NCBI GenBank assembly: GCA_902616075.1
Contig: CACMRK010000001.1
Span: forward strand, 1 to 64,000
From: an uncultured Alphaproteobacteria bacterium
Lineage (GTDB): Bacteria > Pseudomonadota > Alphaproteobacteria > HIMB59 > GCA-002718135
DNA: 64,000 nucleotides
Direction of reading: 5' to 3'
The notes under the pieces are model-generated. The model ran no database searches. It had not been told where the DNA came from and saw nothing but the letters and a program-made list of their open reading frames with translations. The position numbers and the translations under genes are program-made. This document shows positions 41,171 to 50,716 of the stretch, one piece after another. The number at the start of each line of letters is the position of its first letter. Position 1 is the first letter of the stretch.

Positions 41171-41756
41171 AATATATTCCATAACTAATCATTAGCAGAC
41201 CAATGATTAGATCAATCCAAAACCAAGTTTTATTTGAATAAATATATTTTGACAAAAACTTTGACATATATCCCAAAGAAAAGAAAAACAAAAAACTAGC
41301 TGAAATTGCTCCAACGCCAAATGAAAATTGATCATTAAAATTTGTTGATAATGATCCCAGCAAAATAATTGTATCTAGATAAACATGAGGATTTGCGTAT
41401 GTAATAAAGAATAAGGTAATTAATACTTTTCCGTATTCGTTAATTATATTTAATTTTTTATTTATATCTTTAATTTGATTTAATTTTATAACTTTATTTA
41501 ATCCATAAAATATAAGCCAAATTCCACCTAATACTTTTATTATTCCTATGATACTTGGATTAATTTGAACAATATAATTAGATAGATATATTCCAATTAC
41601 AATTAGTAAACTGTCAGATAGACTGCAAAATAAAGTAACTGTAAAAACATAAGATTTTTTAAGTCCTTGTTGAATTACAAATAAATTTTGCGGTCCTATG
41701 GCTATAATTAAAGTTCCTCCAATTATTAATCCTTGGATAAAATCATAAATATACAT
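41157..41756 (-). CDS. LysE/ArgO-family amino acid exporter
   Basis: FIQGLIIGGTLIIAIGPQNLFVIQQGLKKSYVFTVTLFCSLSDSLLI. Confidence 0.9.
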   Translation of the reverse strand: MYIYDFIQGLIIGGTLIIAIGPQNLFVIQQGLKKSYVFTVTLFCSLSDSLLIVIGIYLSNYIVQINPSIIGIIKVLGGIWLIFYGLNKVIKLNQIKDINKKLNIINEYGKVLITLFFITYANPHVYLDTIILLGSLSTNFNDQFSFGVGAISASFLFFFSLGYMSKFLSKYIYSNKTWFWIDLIIGLLMISYGIYFIIF

Positions 41757-41792
41757 ATTGCCTTAAATTATAATTACACTATTTTAAAAAGT

Positions 41793-42251
41793 ATGCATAA
41801 AATTATATTGTTTAGTTTGTTTATTTTATTATCAAAAAGTGTTTATGGAGAAATGATAAAACCAGACCCTTCAATTGGTCCTAAAGAAGTTATTTTAATT
41901 CAATTAAAAGCACTACAAAAAAATAATACACCTTTTGACGATGCCGGTATTGAACAAACTTGGGAATTTGCACATCCAAATAATAGAATGTACACAGGCC
42001 CTCTAGACAATTTTATTAGGATGATTAAAAATCCATCCTACTCAATGATGATTGATCATTTAGAACACAATATAATTCCAGTTCAGGAACAAGAAAAAAG
42101 TTCATATTACTTTGTAGAGCTTACAGATAGTAATGGAAAAAAATTTGGTTTCGAATGGACAGTAGAAAAAGTAGAGCAAAACGGTGAGTTTAAAGATTGT
42201 TGGATGACCGTAGGTGTTTCTAGACCAATGCCTTTATCGCAAGCATCATAG
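41793..42251 (+). CDS. DUF4864-like exported protein
   Basis: Signal peptide (MHKIILFSLFILLSKSVYG), then VILIQLKALQKNNTPFDDAGIEQTWEFAHPNNRMYTGPLDNFIRMI; start placed at 41793. Confidence 0.7.
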   Translation: MHKIILFSLFILLSKSVYGEMIKPDPSIGPKEVILIQLKALQKNNTPFDDAGIEQTWEFAHPNNRMYTGPLDNFIRMIKNPSYSMMIDHLEHNIIPVQEQEKSSYYFVELTDSNGKKFGFEWTVEKVEQNGEFKDCWMTVGVSRPMPLSQAS

Positions 42252-42907
42252 TGTGTGGAAGATTTACAAGTTCTGAAGATAAAGAAAAAATTATAAAACT
42301 TTTTCCTAACTCTGAAGTTTTAAATTACGCACATAAGTCTTACAATATATCACCGTCTAATATTGTTAATATTATTTATGAAAACAATCATAAATTTTTA
42401 ATAGATACTTTTATTTGGAGTTATAGTTTTTTTAATAAACAAAATAATGTTACTCAATTTGTTATTAACGCAAGAATTGAAACGATTAATGATAAATATT
42501 TATTTAAAGAATCATTTACTAAAAGAAAATGTCTTATTATTGCAAATGGGTACTATGAATGGAAAAATATAAATAATCAAAAACAACCATATTTAATATC
42601 AATTCCTAGAAATGAATTATTATTTTTTGGTGGAATTTGGAGGGAAGAAATAAGAGATAATAAAAAAATGAATGTTGTCTGTATCATTACTAAGGAAGCA
42701 AATGAAAACCTTTCCTATATACATAATAGAATGCCTCTTATTATGTCTCATAATGAGGGCCTTGATTTTCTTAATGATAATGAAAATGAATTTCTACATA
42801 AAAACAAAAGTATCATCGAGGATGATTTAGACTTTTATCCAGTATCAAAAATTGTAAATAATCCAAAAAATAATGATGAAAATTGCCTTAAGGAAATATC
42901 TTTATAA
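42251..42907 (+). CDS. SOS response-associated peptidase (SRAP/YedK-like)
   Basis: GTG start giving MCGRFTSSED (catalytic Cys2); NARIETINDKYLFKESFTKRKCLIIANGYYEWK. Confidence 0.93.
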   Translation: MCGRFTSSEDKEKIIKLFPNSEVLNYAHKSYNISPSNIVNIIYENNHKFLIDTFIWSYSFFNKQNNVTQFVINARIETINDKYLFKESFTKRKCLIIANGYYEWKNINNQKQPYLISIPRNELLFFGGIWREEIRDNKKMNVVCIITKEANENLSYIHNRMPLIMSHNEGLDFLNDNENEFLHKNKSIIEDDLDFYPVSKIVNNPKNNDENCLKEISL

Positions 42908-42964
42908 TATTTAAATTTTTTTATCGCTTTTATAATATTAATCAAATATATAATTTTCTTTTAA

Positions 42965-43903
42965 ATGAGCCATTTATTTTATAAACCTGCTAAATCTAGA
43001 TTACACAGAAGTGAATTGGCAGTTCCAGGCTCTAATCCAAAGATGTTTGAAAAAGCATTAAAATCAAATGCCGATTATATTTTCTTAGATCTAGAAGATG
43101 CAGTATCTCCAAATGATAAAATTGATGCAAGAAGAAATGTTATTAATGCAATAAAAGAATATAATTGGAAAGAAGAAGGGAAAACAATCTCTATAAGAAT
43201 TAACGGCTTGGATACACACTATATGTATCGTGATGTGATTGAAATTATAGAAGAGGTAGGTGATAAGGTTGATACATTATTAATTCCAAAAGTAGGCTCA
43301 TCATCTGATGTATATATGGTCGATTGTTTGCTTAATCAAATTGAGCAAAATAAAAAATTTGAAAATAGAATAGGTTTAGAATGTTTAATTGAAACAGCAC
43401 TAGGAATGTCTAATATTCAATCAATTGCAACATCAAGTTCAAGACTAGAAGCATTACATTTTGGAGTTGCAGATTATGCAGCAAGTATGCGTGCAAGAAC
43501 CGTTGTTATAGGGGGGTTAAATCCTGATTACCCTGGAGATCAATGGCATCATGGCTTATCAACATTAGTAATGACTTGTAGATCATATGGCTTAAGAGCA
43601 ATAGACGGACCTTTTGGTGATTTTAATGACAAAGAAGGATATCTTGATGCAGCAAAAAGAGCTGCAGCAATTGGTTTTGAGGGTAAATGGGCAATACATC
43701 CATCACAAATAGATCTTGCTAATGAAGTTTTTTCTCCACCTAAAGAAGAAATAGATAAAGCAAAAAAAATATTATTAGAATTAGAAAAAGCAGCTGCTGA
43801 AGGAAAAGGTGCTGCTCAGCTTGATGGAAGAATGATTGACGCTGCATCTGCAAGAATGGCTAAAAATATTGTAAATATAAATAAATTAATTGAGAGCAAA
43901 TAA
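42965..43903 (+). CDS. mclA: HpcH/HpaI (CitE-like) CoA lyase, probable L-malyl-CoA lyase
   Basis: KSRLHRSELAVPGSNPKMFEKALKSNADYIFLDLEDAVSPNDK; directly upstream of mtkA/mtkB. Confidence 0.9.
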   Translation: MSHLFYKPAKSRLHRSELAVPGSNPKMFEKALKSNADYIFLDLEDAVSPNDKIDARRNVINAIKEYNWKEEGKTISIRINGLDTHYMYRDVIEIIEEVGDKVDTLLIPKVGSSSDVYMVDCLLNQIEQNKKFENRIGLECLIETALGMSNIQSIATSSSRLEALHFGVADYAASMRARTVVIGGLNPDYPGDQWHHGLSTLVMTCRSYGLRAIDGPFGDFNDKEGYLDAAKRAAAIGFEGKWAIHPSQIDLANEVFSPPKEEIDKAKKILLELEKAAAEGKGAAQLDGRMIDAASARMAKNIVNINKLIESK

Positions 43904-45063
43904 TGGATATACACGAATATCAAGCAAAAAAAATATTGTCCGATTTTGGTGTAAAAATTCCCACTGGTGGTATTGTTTATAGTCCAGAAAATGCAGAAAA
44001 CAAAGCAAGAGAAATTGGTGGTTCAAAATGGGTTGTAAAAGCGCAAGTTCACTCTGGTGCCAGAGGTAAAGCGGGAGGAATTATAATATGTAATTCTCCG
44101 TTAGAAGTTGCTGATGCAACTGATAAATTGTTAGGTAAAAAATTAATTACAAACCAAACTGGTCCAGAGGGTAAGATAATAAATAGAATTTATATTGAAG
44201 AAGCAACTGATATCAAACACGAATTATATTTAGGTTTAGTGTTTGATAGATCTTCTGAAAGTATAATGGTTGTAGCCTCAACAGAAGGTGGAATGAGTGT
44301 CGAAGAAATTTCAAAAGAAAAACCTGAAACAATTATACGATCTAAAATAGAAGTAGCAGTTGGTATTCAGCAATTCCAAGCAAGAGAAATAGCCTTTGGT
44401 TTAGGAATTGAATCCAAATTGATCTCAAGAGCTGCAAATACAATTATTGGTTGCTATAAAGCTTTTAGTGAGCTTGATGCGACAATGGTTGAAGTTAACC
44501 CATTAGTTGTATCACACCAAGATGAAATATTAGCATTAGATTGTAAAATGAGTTTTGATAATAATGCAATGTTTAGAAGAGACGAAATTGCAGAACTTAG
44601 AGATAAAACACAAGAAAATTCAAATGAAGTTTATGCTTCTGACAGAGGAATGAATTATGTAAGCTTAGATGGCAATATTGGTAATATTATTAATGGTGCA
44701 GGCTTAGCAATGGCTTCAATGGATATGATAAAACTTGCTGGTGGTGAACCTGCAAATTTTTTAGATGTTGGTGGAGGTGCAACACCAGAAAAAATAGTTA
44801 AAGCTTTTAAACTAATCTCTATGGATACAAAAGTTAAGGTAATTTTAGTAAATATTTTTGCAGGGATTAATAGATGTGATTGGGTTGCAGAAGGAATTGT
44901 TCAAGCTTTATCAAAAATTGAAATTAAACATCCTTTAGTTATACGTTTAGCTGGAACTAACGTTGAAAAGGGAAATGAAATACTTAAAAAAAGCAATATT
45001 AATTACATTGAAGCATCAACTTTAGAAGATGCAGCAAATAAAGCAGTAAAGGCTCTTGGATAA
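43903..45063 (+). CDS. mtkA: Malate-CoA ligase (malate thiokinase) beta subunit
   Basis: MDIHEYQAKKILSDFGVKIPTGG; GIQQFQAREIAFGLG and NIFAGINRCDWVAEGIV, which I recall as MtkA-like rather than SucC. Confidence 0.85.
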   Translation: MDIHEYQAKKILSDFGVKIPTGGIVYSPENAENKAREIGGSKWVVKAQVHSGARGKAGGIIICNSPLEVADATDKLLGKKLITNQTGPEGKIINRIYIEEATDIKHELYLGLVFDRSSESIMVVASTEGGMSVEEISKEKPETIIRSKIEVAVGIQQFQAREIAFGLGIESKLISRAANTIIGCYKAFSELDATMVEVNPLVVSHQDEILALDCKMSFDNNAMFRRDEIAELRDKTQENSNEVYASDRGMNYVSLDGNIGNIINGAGLAMASMDMIKLAGGEPANFLDVGGGATPEKIVKAFKLISMDTKVKVILVNIFAGINRCDWVAEGIVQALSKIEIKHPLVIRLAGTNVEKGNEILKKSNINYIEASTLEDAANKAVKALG

Positions 45064-45065
45064 TC

Positions 45066-45962
45066 ATGTCTATAATCATTCACAAAAATACAAAGATTTT
45101 AGTCCAAGGTTTTACTGGAAAAATTGGAAGTTTTCATGCTGAAGAAATGATTAAGTATGGTTCAAACGTTGTTGGCGGAGTAACACCTGGTAAGGGTGGC
45201 ATGACTCATTTAAATCTTCCTGTTTTTAATACTGTGAAAGAAGCTGTAGATCAAACAGGATCATCAACATCAATTTTATTTGTACCGCCAGCCTTTGCAG
45301 CAGACTCAGCAATGGAAGCTGCTGACGCTGGTATTAAAACATGTGTGGCTATTACTGACGGTATTCCTTCTCATGATATGGTTAAAATAAAAAGATACAT
45401 GAGAAGATATCCAAAAGATAAAAAAATGGGATTAGTAGGTCCGAATTGTGCAGGAATAATTAGTCCTGGTAAATCTATGTTAGGTATTATGCCTGGTCAC
45501 ATTTACAAAGAAGGTAAAATAGGAATAGTTAGTAGATCTGGCACTTTAGGATATGAAGCTGCACAACAACTTAAAGATTTGGAAATTGGTGTATCGACAA
45601 GTGTAGGTATAGGAGGCGATCCAATAAATGGAAGTTCTTTTAGAGATATAATTGAAAAGTTTGAAAATGATGACGAAACTATTGCAGTTTTAATGATAGG
45701 TGAAATAGGTGGCCCACAAGAAGTTGAAGCTGGACAATTTGCAAAAGAAAATATGAGTAAACCAGTAATTGCGTATATAGCAGGACTAACTGCACCTAAA
45801 GGTCGCGTGATGGGGCATGCTGGCGCAATTGTTTCTGCTTATGGTGAAAGCGCAATAGAAAAAGTAGAACTTCTTAAAGAGTGTGGAGTTACAATTTCCA
45901 AAAACCCTTCTGTAATGGGTGAAACTGTAAAAAAAGTATTAGTAGAAAATAATTTGAATTAA
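45066..45962 (+). CDS. mtkB: Malate-CoA ligase (malate thiokinase) alpha subunit
   Basis: ILVQGFTGKIGSFHAEEMIKYGSNVVGGVTPGKGG; IGIVSRSGTLGYEAA; VMGHAGAIVSAYGESA; paired with mtkA. Confidence 0.85.
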   Translation: MSIIIHKNTKILVQGFTGKIGSFHAEEMIKYGSNVVGGVTPGKGGMTHLNLPVFNTVKEAVDQTGSSTSILFVPPAFAADSAMEAADAGIKTCVAITDGIPSHDMVKIKRYMRRYPKDKKMGLVGPNCAGIISPGKSMLGIMPGHIYKEGKIGIVSRSGTLGYEAAQQLKDLEIGVSTSVGIGGDPINGSSFRDIIEKFENDDETIAVLMIGEIGGPQEVEAGQFAKENMSKPVIAYIAGLTAPKGRVMGHAGAIVSAYGESAIEKVELLKECGVTISKNPSVMGETVKKVLVENNLN

Positions 45963-45977
45963 TATAATTAAAAAATA

Positions 45978-46115
45978 ATGAAATTTTTATATAAAAATGA
46001 ATTCTGGATGTTAATATTTTCCCTAGGTGTTCTTTATTGGTTATTTAATCCATCAGTATTAACAACCTTAGTTATGATTGTGCCATTGCTATTGGCCGTT
46101 TCTTCCCGTAAATAA
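45978..46115 (+). CDS. Small single-TM protein (45 aa)
   Basis: Small ORF not in track: MKFLYKNEFWMLIFSLGVLYWLFNPSVLTTLVMIVPLLLAVSSRK; starts 15 nt after mtkB on the same strand. Confidence 0.4.
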   Translation: MKFLYKNEFWMLIFSLGVLYWLFNPSVLTTLVMIVPLLLAVSSRK

Positions 46116-46170
46116 AGCTAAGTTTTACACTTACTGATGCATGAACGTTTATTGTATTTATAGTTAAAAA

Positions 46171-46734
46171 ATGAAATTATATCTTATTAGGCATGCAGAG
46201 TCAGAAGCTAATGCGGCATCAGATTTAGATAATCCAACTTATTATTATGATGCAAGAATTACTCAAAGGGGAGTTGAGCAAGCAAAAAAATTAAATAATA
46301 AAATTAAAAATCTCAAATTTGATAATTATTTTTGCTCCCCCTTAACAAGAACATTAGAGACATTCTCTATTGTTTTTCCATCTAATAAACCTGTAATTGA
46401 ACCATTAATAAGAGAACATTTGTACCACTCATGTGATGTAGGAAGACAACCAAAAAAATTAAAAAAAGAATTTAATGATTATGATTTTAATAATTTAAAT
46501 GATTTTTGGTGGAATAATAACAAACCTATTAATGAAAAAAAAATAAAACAAGAGTCTCACAATGATATTAAAATGAGATTAAGGTCTTTTCTGCTATCTA
46601 TCAAAAACCTTAATTTACAAAAAATTGTATTAGTCAGTCATGGCACATTCTTAAGTCAAATAACTGAATATATGCTGGATAACTGTGAGGTATATGATTG
46701 TGCGTACAATGAGGTATACGAAAAATTTTTTTAA
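46171..46734 (+). CDS. Histidine phosphatase family protein (phosphoglycerate mutase-like)
   Basis: LYLIRHAESEANAASD; FCSPLTRTLETFSI; VLVSHGTFLSQI. Confidence 0.9.
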   Translation: MKLYLIRHAESEANAASDLDNPTYYYDARITQRGVEQAKKLNNKIKNLKFDNYFCSPLTRTLETFSIVFPSNKPVIEPLIREHLYHSCDVGRQPKKLKKEFNDYDFNNLNDFWWNNNKPINEKKIKQESHNDIKMRLRSFLLSIKNLNLQKIVLVSHGTFLSQITEYMLDNCEVYDCAYNEVYEKFF

Positions 46735-46757
46735 TTTCATTCTTAATAAACGAAAAT

Positions 46758-47525
46758 CTAAAACATCTCATTTATTATTTTATTTAATTTTTGTGTTACT
46801 TTATCAATTATTTTTTTTCCTATCTGTGAATTGGATTTTCTAGGATCTCCAATAATTCCACTTTTACTTAATTCTTTAGTTACCCAAGCTTTCTTAATAT
46901 TTTTCTCATAAGAAATGGTTTTAGATGATAAATAATCGGGAGATAATCTATGTTTAGAAATTTTAGATTGCCTAACTAGATTTGGAAATAAATATAACAT
47001 AATAGATGTTTCAAATTCTCCACCGTGATAACCAAAGTCTTTTTCTTTACTTGATATAATTCCTTCAAATTGATCAAATAAAAAATATGTGCCTTTTACT
47101 ATGTTTATATTAAATTCTGATTTCAATTCTTTAGCAATAATATCTATATGGCTAATTTGTCCACCATGACTATTTAAAAGTAATATATTTTTAAATTTCA
47201 ATTTACATACATTTTCTAAAATTGATAAAGAGTGCGATATAAATTCCAATGAATCTATACTTATAGTTCCATCAAAATCGGTATGTTCAGCTGCTGAACC
47301 AAAATATATTTCAGGCATAATTAAATATTTATTTGAATTATATTTTTTATTGAATTCTAACAATATTCCTTCAAGAATTTTTTTATCAGTATTTAATGGA
47401 AGATGCGGACCGTGTTGTTCTATTGATGAAAATGGGAAAATTAAAACTGTTTTTCTATTTATTTTTTTAATTTCATTTGTTGTTAATTCTTCCCAAAAGT
47501 TTGTTAGCATTTTTTTATTATACAT
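46758..47525 (-). CDS. Creatininase-family amidohydrolase (ArfB/MftE/creatininase superfamily)
   Basis: FPFSSIEQHGPHLPLNTDKKI; LLNSHGGQISH; YHGGEFETSIML (metal-binding motifs intact). Confidence 0.9.
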   Translation of the reverse strand: MYNKKMLTNFWEELTTNEIKKINRKTVLIFPFSSIEQHGPHLPLNTDKKILEGILLEFNKKYNSNKYLIMPEIYFGSAAEHTDFDGTISIDSLEFISHSLSILENVCKLKFKNILLLNSHGGQISHIDIIAKELKSEFNINIVKGTYFLFDQFEGIISSKEKDFGYHGGEFETSIMLYLFPNLVRQSKISKHRLSPDYLSSKTISYEKNIKKAWVTKELSKSGIIGDPRKSNSQIGKKIIDKVTQKLNKIINEMF

Positions 47526-47538
47526 TTATAAGTAAATT

Positions 47539-48498
47539 ATGAAATCTTATTCTTTATGGATTGATAAAAAAAAACAACCTAAAATTTATCAAAAAAAACT
47601 TGTTTACAATAAAAACAACAAAACTGTTTTAGTTAAAACTATATACTCAGGTATTAGCAAGGGAACTGAAAAATTAGTTTCATCTAAAAGCGTAAGTCAG
47701 GATCAATTTGAATTAATGAAAGCCCCTTTTCAAGAGGGTTCTTTTAATTTACCTATAAAATACGGTTATATAAATGTTGGGAATATTATCGATGGTCCAA
47801 AGAAATATATAAATAAAAAAATATTTAGTCTTTATCCTCATCAAGATTTATATGAAATTTCTATTCAAAATTTAATTTTTCTACCAAAAGGAAATTTAAG
47901 AAAATATATTCTAACTGCAAATATGGAAACAGCAATCAATATATTTTGGGACGCTCAATCTAAAAATAATAACAAAATTCTAATTGTAGGGCTTGGCTCT
48001 GTAGGATTATTAACTGCATTTTTTTTTAAAATTAATGGATATAAAAATATTTATGTTTTTGATAATAATAAAAATAAAAGAAAAATTGCCAATTATTTAG
48101 GATTAAATTTTATTGATATAAGAAAGATTGAGAAAATAGATGTAGCAATAAATACTACAGCTAATTATAAAGTTTTAAATTCTTTAATGGAAAAATTATC
48201 TATCGAAGGAAAAATAGTAGAAGCTAGTTGGTATGGTAAAAATAAAGGAGAAGTTGCCTTAGGCGGGTATTTTCATTCTAAAAGATTAAAAATCATTAGC
48301 TCACAGGTATCTAAAATACCAAAATACATGAAAAATAAATATGATTTTGAGGGAAGATTAAAATTAGCAATTAAATCTTTAAAAAATTCAAAATTAGAAA
48401 AATTAATTACTAGTGAAAGTAATTTTTTTGATTTAGAAAAAGATTACTATAAAATCCTTCAAAATAAGGATACAATAATGCATTTAGTTAAATATTAA
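47539..48498 (+). CDS. MDR-family dehydrogenase lacking zinc motif (BchC-like architecture)
   Basis: TIYSGISKGTEKLV N-terminus; NKILIVGLGSVGLLTAFFFKINGYKNIYVFDNNKNK Rossmann motif; no GHE-type Zn site (KYGYINVG instead). Confidence 0.8.
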   Translation: MKSYSLWIDKKKQPKIYQKKLVYNKNNKTVLVKTIYSGISKGTEKLVSSKSVSQDQFELMKAPFQEGSFNLPIKYGYINVGNIIDGPKKYINKKIFSLYPHQDLYEISIQNLIFLPKGNLRKYILTANMETAINIFWDAQSKNNNKILIVGLGSVGLLTAFFFKINGYKNIYVFDNNKNKRKIANYLGLNFIDIRKIEKIDVAINTTANYKVLNSLMEKLSIEGKIVEASWYGKNKGEVALGGYFHSKRLKIISSQVSKIPKYMKNKYDFEGRLKLAIKSLKNSKLEKLITSESNFFDLEKDYYKILQNKDTIMHLVKY

Positions 48499-48500
48499 TT

Positions 48501-48899
48501 ATGTATTCGATAAAAGTAAGAGAAAATATTCTAATAGCTCATTCTTTACCTGGGGAAGTATTTGGACCAGCTCAAAATATGCATGGAGCTACATATTTAG
48601 TAGATGCTGAATTTTTCACTGATAAACTTAATAAATACAATATAATTATGGATTTAGGAATAGTGTCCACGACTTTAAAAGATATTCTTAAATTATATAA
48701 TTATCAAAATTTAGATGAAATTGATGAATTTAAGGGAAAAATTACCTCAACAGAGTTTTTAGCAGAGGATATTTGCAATAAGATCTTGAATAGACTAAGA
48801 AATGAATTCTCTGAAGATTACAAATCTTTAAAAAAAATTAAAATAACCTTGCAAGAATCAAATGTTGCATGGGCATCATATGAAAAAGAGGTTATCTAA
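48501..48899 (+). CDS. Divergent 6-pyruvoyltetrahydropterin synthase / QueD-like protein
   Basis: ILIAHSLPGEVFGPAQNMHGATYLVDAEF aligns to the PTPS zinc/Cys region but with HGH to HGA and no Cys. Confidence 0.78.
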   Translation: MYSIKVRENILIAHSLPGEVFGPAQNMHGATYLVDAEFFTDKLNKYNIIMDLGIVSTTLKDILKLYNYQNLDEIDEFKGKITSTEFLAEDICNKILNRLRNEFSEDYKSLKKIKITLQESNVAWASYEKEVI

Positions 48900-49926
48900 A
48901 CATAAATCTGATATTTATTTTGTTTATCCAGGAAATATTAATGCAAAAACTGGAGGATATATTTATGAAAAAAATATCCTAGAATATGCAAAGATAAGAG
49001 ATATAAATATTAGACCCATTGCTCTAAGTGAAAATTATCCTTTTCCTACAAATAACGATATAAAATATTTTCAAAAAATTTTAAATAAAATTGATCCTGA
49101 CTCAAAAATTATAATAGATGGATTAGCTTTAGAAGGAATGTATTCCATATTTAAAAAAATACTTACTTATAATGTTATCGCACTAATACATCATCCTTTA
49201 TATCTTGAATTTAAAGGTCAAAGGTCAAAAAAATTCTTAAGATTAGAAAAAGAAAATTTCAAAAAAATAAATAAATTTATTGTGACATCTAAAAATACAA
49301 AAAATTTATTAATAAATGAATTTAAGGTACTAAATAATAAAATTTCTGTAGTTGAACCCGGTATAGAAAGACTTGCAAAATATAATTTTAAAAATAATAG
49401 TAAAATTCATCTTTTAACATGTGGCAGTATAATAAATAGAAAAAATTATCTTTTTTTGTTAAAAGTTTTAAAGCCTTTAGATAATTATATTTTAGAAATT
49501 GTTGGTGATACTACAAGAGATATAGGTTATTACAAAAAACTCAAAAAATTTATTTCTAAAAATTCAATGAACAGAAAAATAATATTTCATGGTACTATTT
49601 CAGATACAAAATTAGCTAAACTATATTCTAAAACAGATTGTTACATTTCAGTAAGTAAATATGAAGGTTTCGGTATGTCTTTAGCAAATGCATTAATAAT
49701 TAAAAAGCCAATTATAACTTTTTTTACTCATACTATCTTAAATACACTTGGAAAAAAGGGTGTTATTTATTTTAAAAAATTTGAAGTAAATGATCTTAGA
49801 AATATAATTATTAAAAATATATTAAATAAAAAAAATTTTAAAAAACTAAAAATTAATATTCATAAAAATAAAAGATATCTTCTTACTCCTCTGGAGTCAG
49901 CAAATAAATTTGTTAAATTAATTTAA
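48880..49926 (+). CDS. Glycosyltransferase, group 1 (GT4-like)
   Basis: ISVVEPGIERL; LTCGSIINRKNYLFLLKVLKPL; DCYISVSKYEGFGMSLANALIIKKPII; start placed at ATG 48880. Confidence 0.87.
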   Translation: MKKRLSKHKSDIYFVYPGNINAKTGGYIYEKNILEYAKIRDINIRPIALSENYPFPTNNDIKYFQKILNKIDPDSKIIIDGLALEGMYSIFKKILTYNVIALIHHPLYLEFKGQRSKKFLRLEKENFKKINKFIVTSKNTKNLLINEFKVLNNKISVVEPGIERLAKYNFKNNSKIHLLTCGSIINRKNYLFLLKVLKPLDNYILEIVGDTTRDIGYYKKLKKFISKNSMNRKIIFHGTISDTKLAKLYSKTDCYISVSKYEGFGMSLANALIIKKPIITFFTHTILNTLGKKGVIYFKKFEVNDLRNIIIKNILNKKNFKKLKINIHKNKRYLLTPLESANKFVKLI

Positions 49927-49927
49927 T

Positions 49928-50716
49928 ATGCATGAATTTCAAAATAAATGGTTAAATCTTAGAGAGACTGTTGATAGAAATTCACGAAACAAAAGAATAT
50001 TATATTTAATAAATAAATTTTTTAAAAATAAAAAAAATATTAGAACAGTTGACTTAGGTTCAGGCGCTGGATCTAATTATAGATTTCTTAAGTCACGATT
50101 ATTAAATAATCAATATTGGTCTTTTGTAGATATATCACATCAATCAACAAATTATTTTAAAAAAAATATAACATTATCATCTAAAATAAAAAAAACTAAT
50201 TTTAAAATTGTTGATGTAATTAATAATCTAGAAAAAATAAATTTTAATGATTATAATTTAGTCACAGGATCTGCTTTTTTAGATATTTTACCAAAAACAT
50301 GGTTTAAAAATTTTCATAAATTAAATGTTGATACGGAAATTGTCTACTTTGCCTTAAATTATAATGGTAATTTTAAATTTTTTCCAAAACACAAGGATGA
50401 TAAAAAAATTCTTAATATTTTTAATAAAGATCAAAAATCTGACAAAGGAATAGGGGAAGTTGCTGTTGGACCTGATTGTACTGAATTAATAAATAAAGCA
50501 TTTAAAAGGACTCACAAAACATATGTTTTAGACTCTACATGGGATGTTAGTCAAAATTATAAATTTCAAATTTATTTCTTAAATTTTTGTAGAGAAATTA
50601 TTCAAAAAAATAAACTTAACTTTGATGATTGGTTAAAATTTCGTTTAAAATGTATTAATGAAAAAAATTCTAGATTTATTTTAAATAATACAGATTTTTT
50701 AGCTATTAAGAAATAA
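49928..50716 (+). CDS. Class I SAM-dependent methyltransferase
   Basis: RTVDLGSGAGSNYRFLKSRL SAM-binding motif; TGSAFLDILPKTWF. Confidence 0.85.
   Translation: MHEFQNKWLNLRETVDRNSRNKRILYLINKFFKNKKNIRTVDLGSGAGSNYRFLKSRLLNNQYWSFVDISHQSTNYFKKNITLSSKIKKTNFKIVDVINNLEKINFNDYNLVTGSAFLDILPKTWFKNFHKLNVDTEIVYFALNYNGNFKFFPKHKDDKKILNIFNKDQKSDKGIGEVAVGPDCTELINKAFKRTHKTYVLDSTWDVSQNYKFQIYFLNFCREIIQKNKLNFDDWLKFRLKCINEKNSRFILNNTDFLAIKK

Noticed and set aside
43903-45962. Calling the ligase pair succinyl-CoA synthetase (sucCD)
   Set aside because: Adjacency to malyl-CoA lyase and MtkA-like motifs favour malate-CoA ligase; assignment still needs phylogeny.
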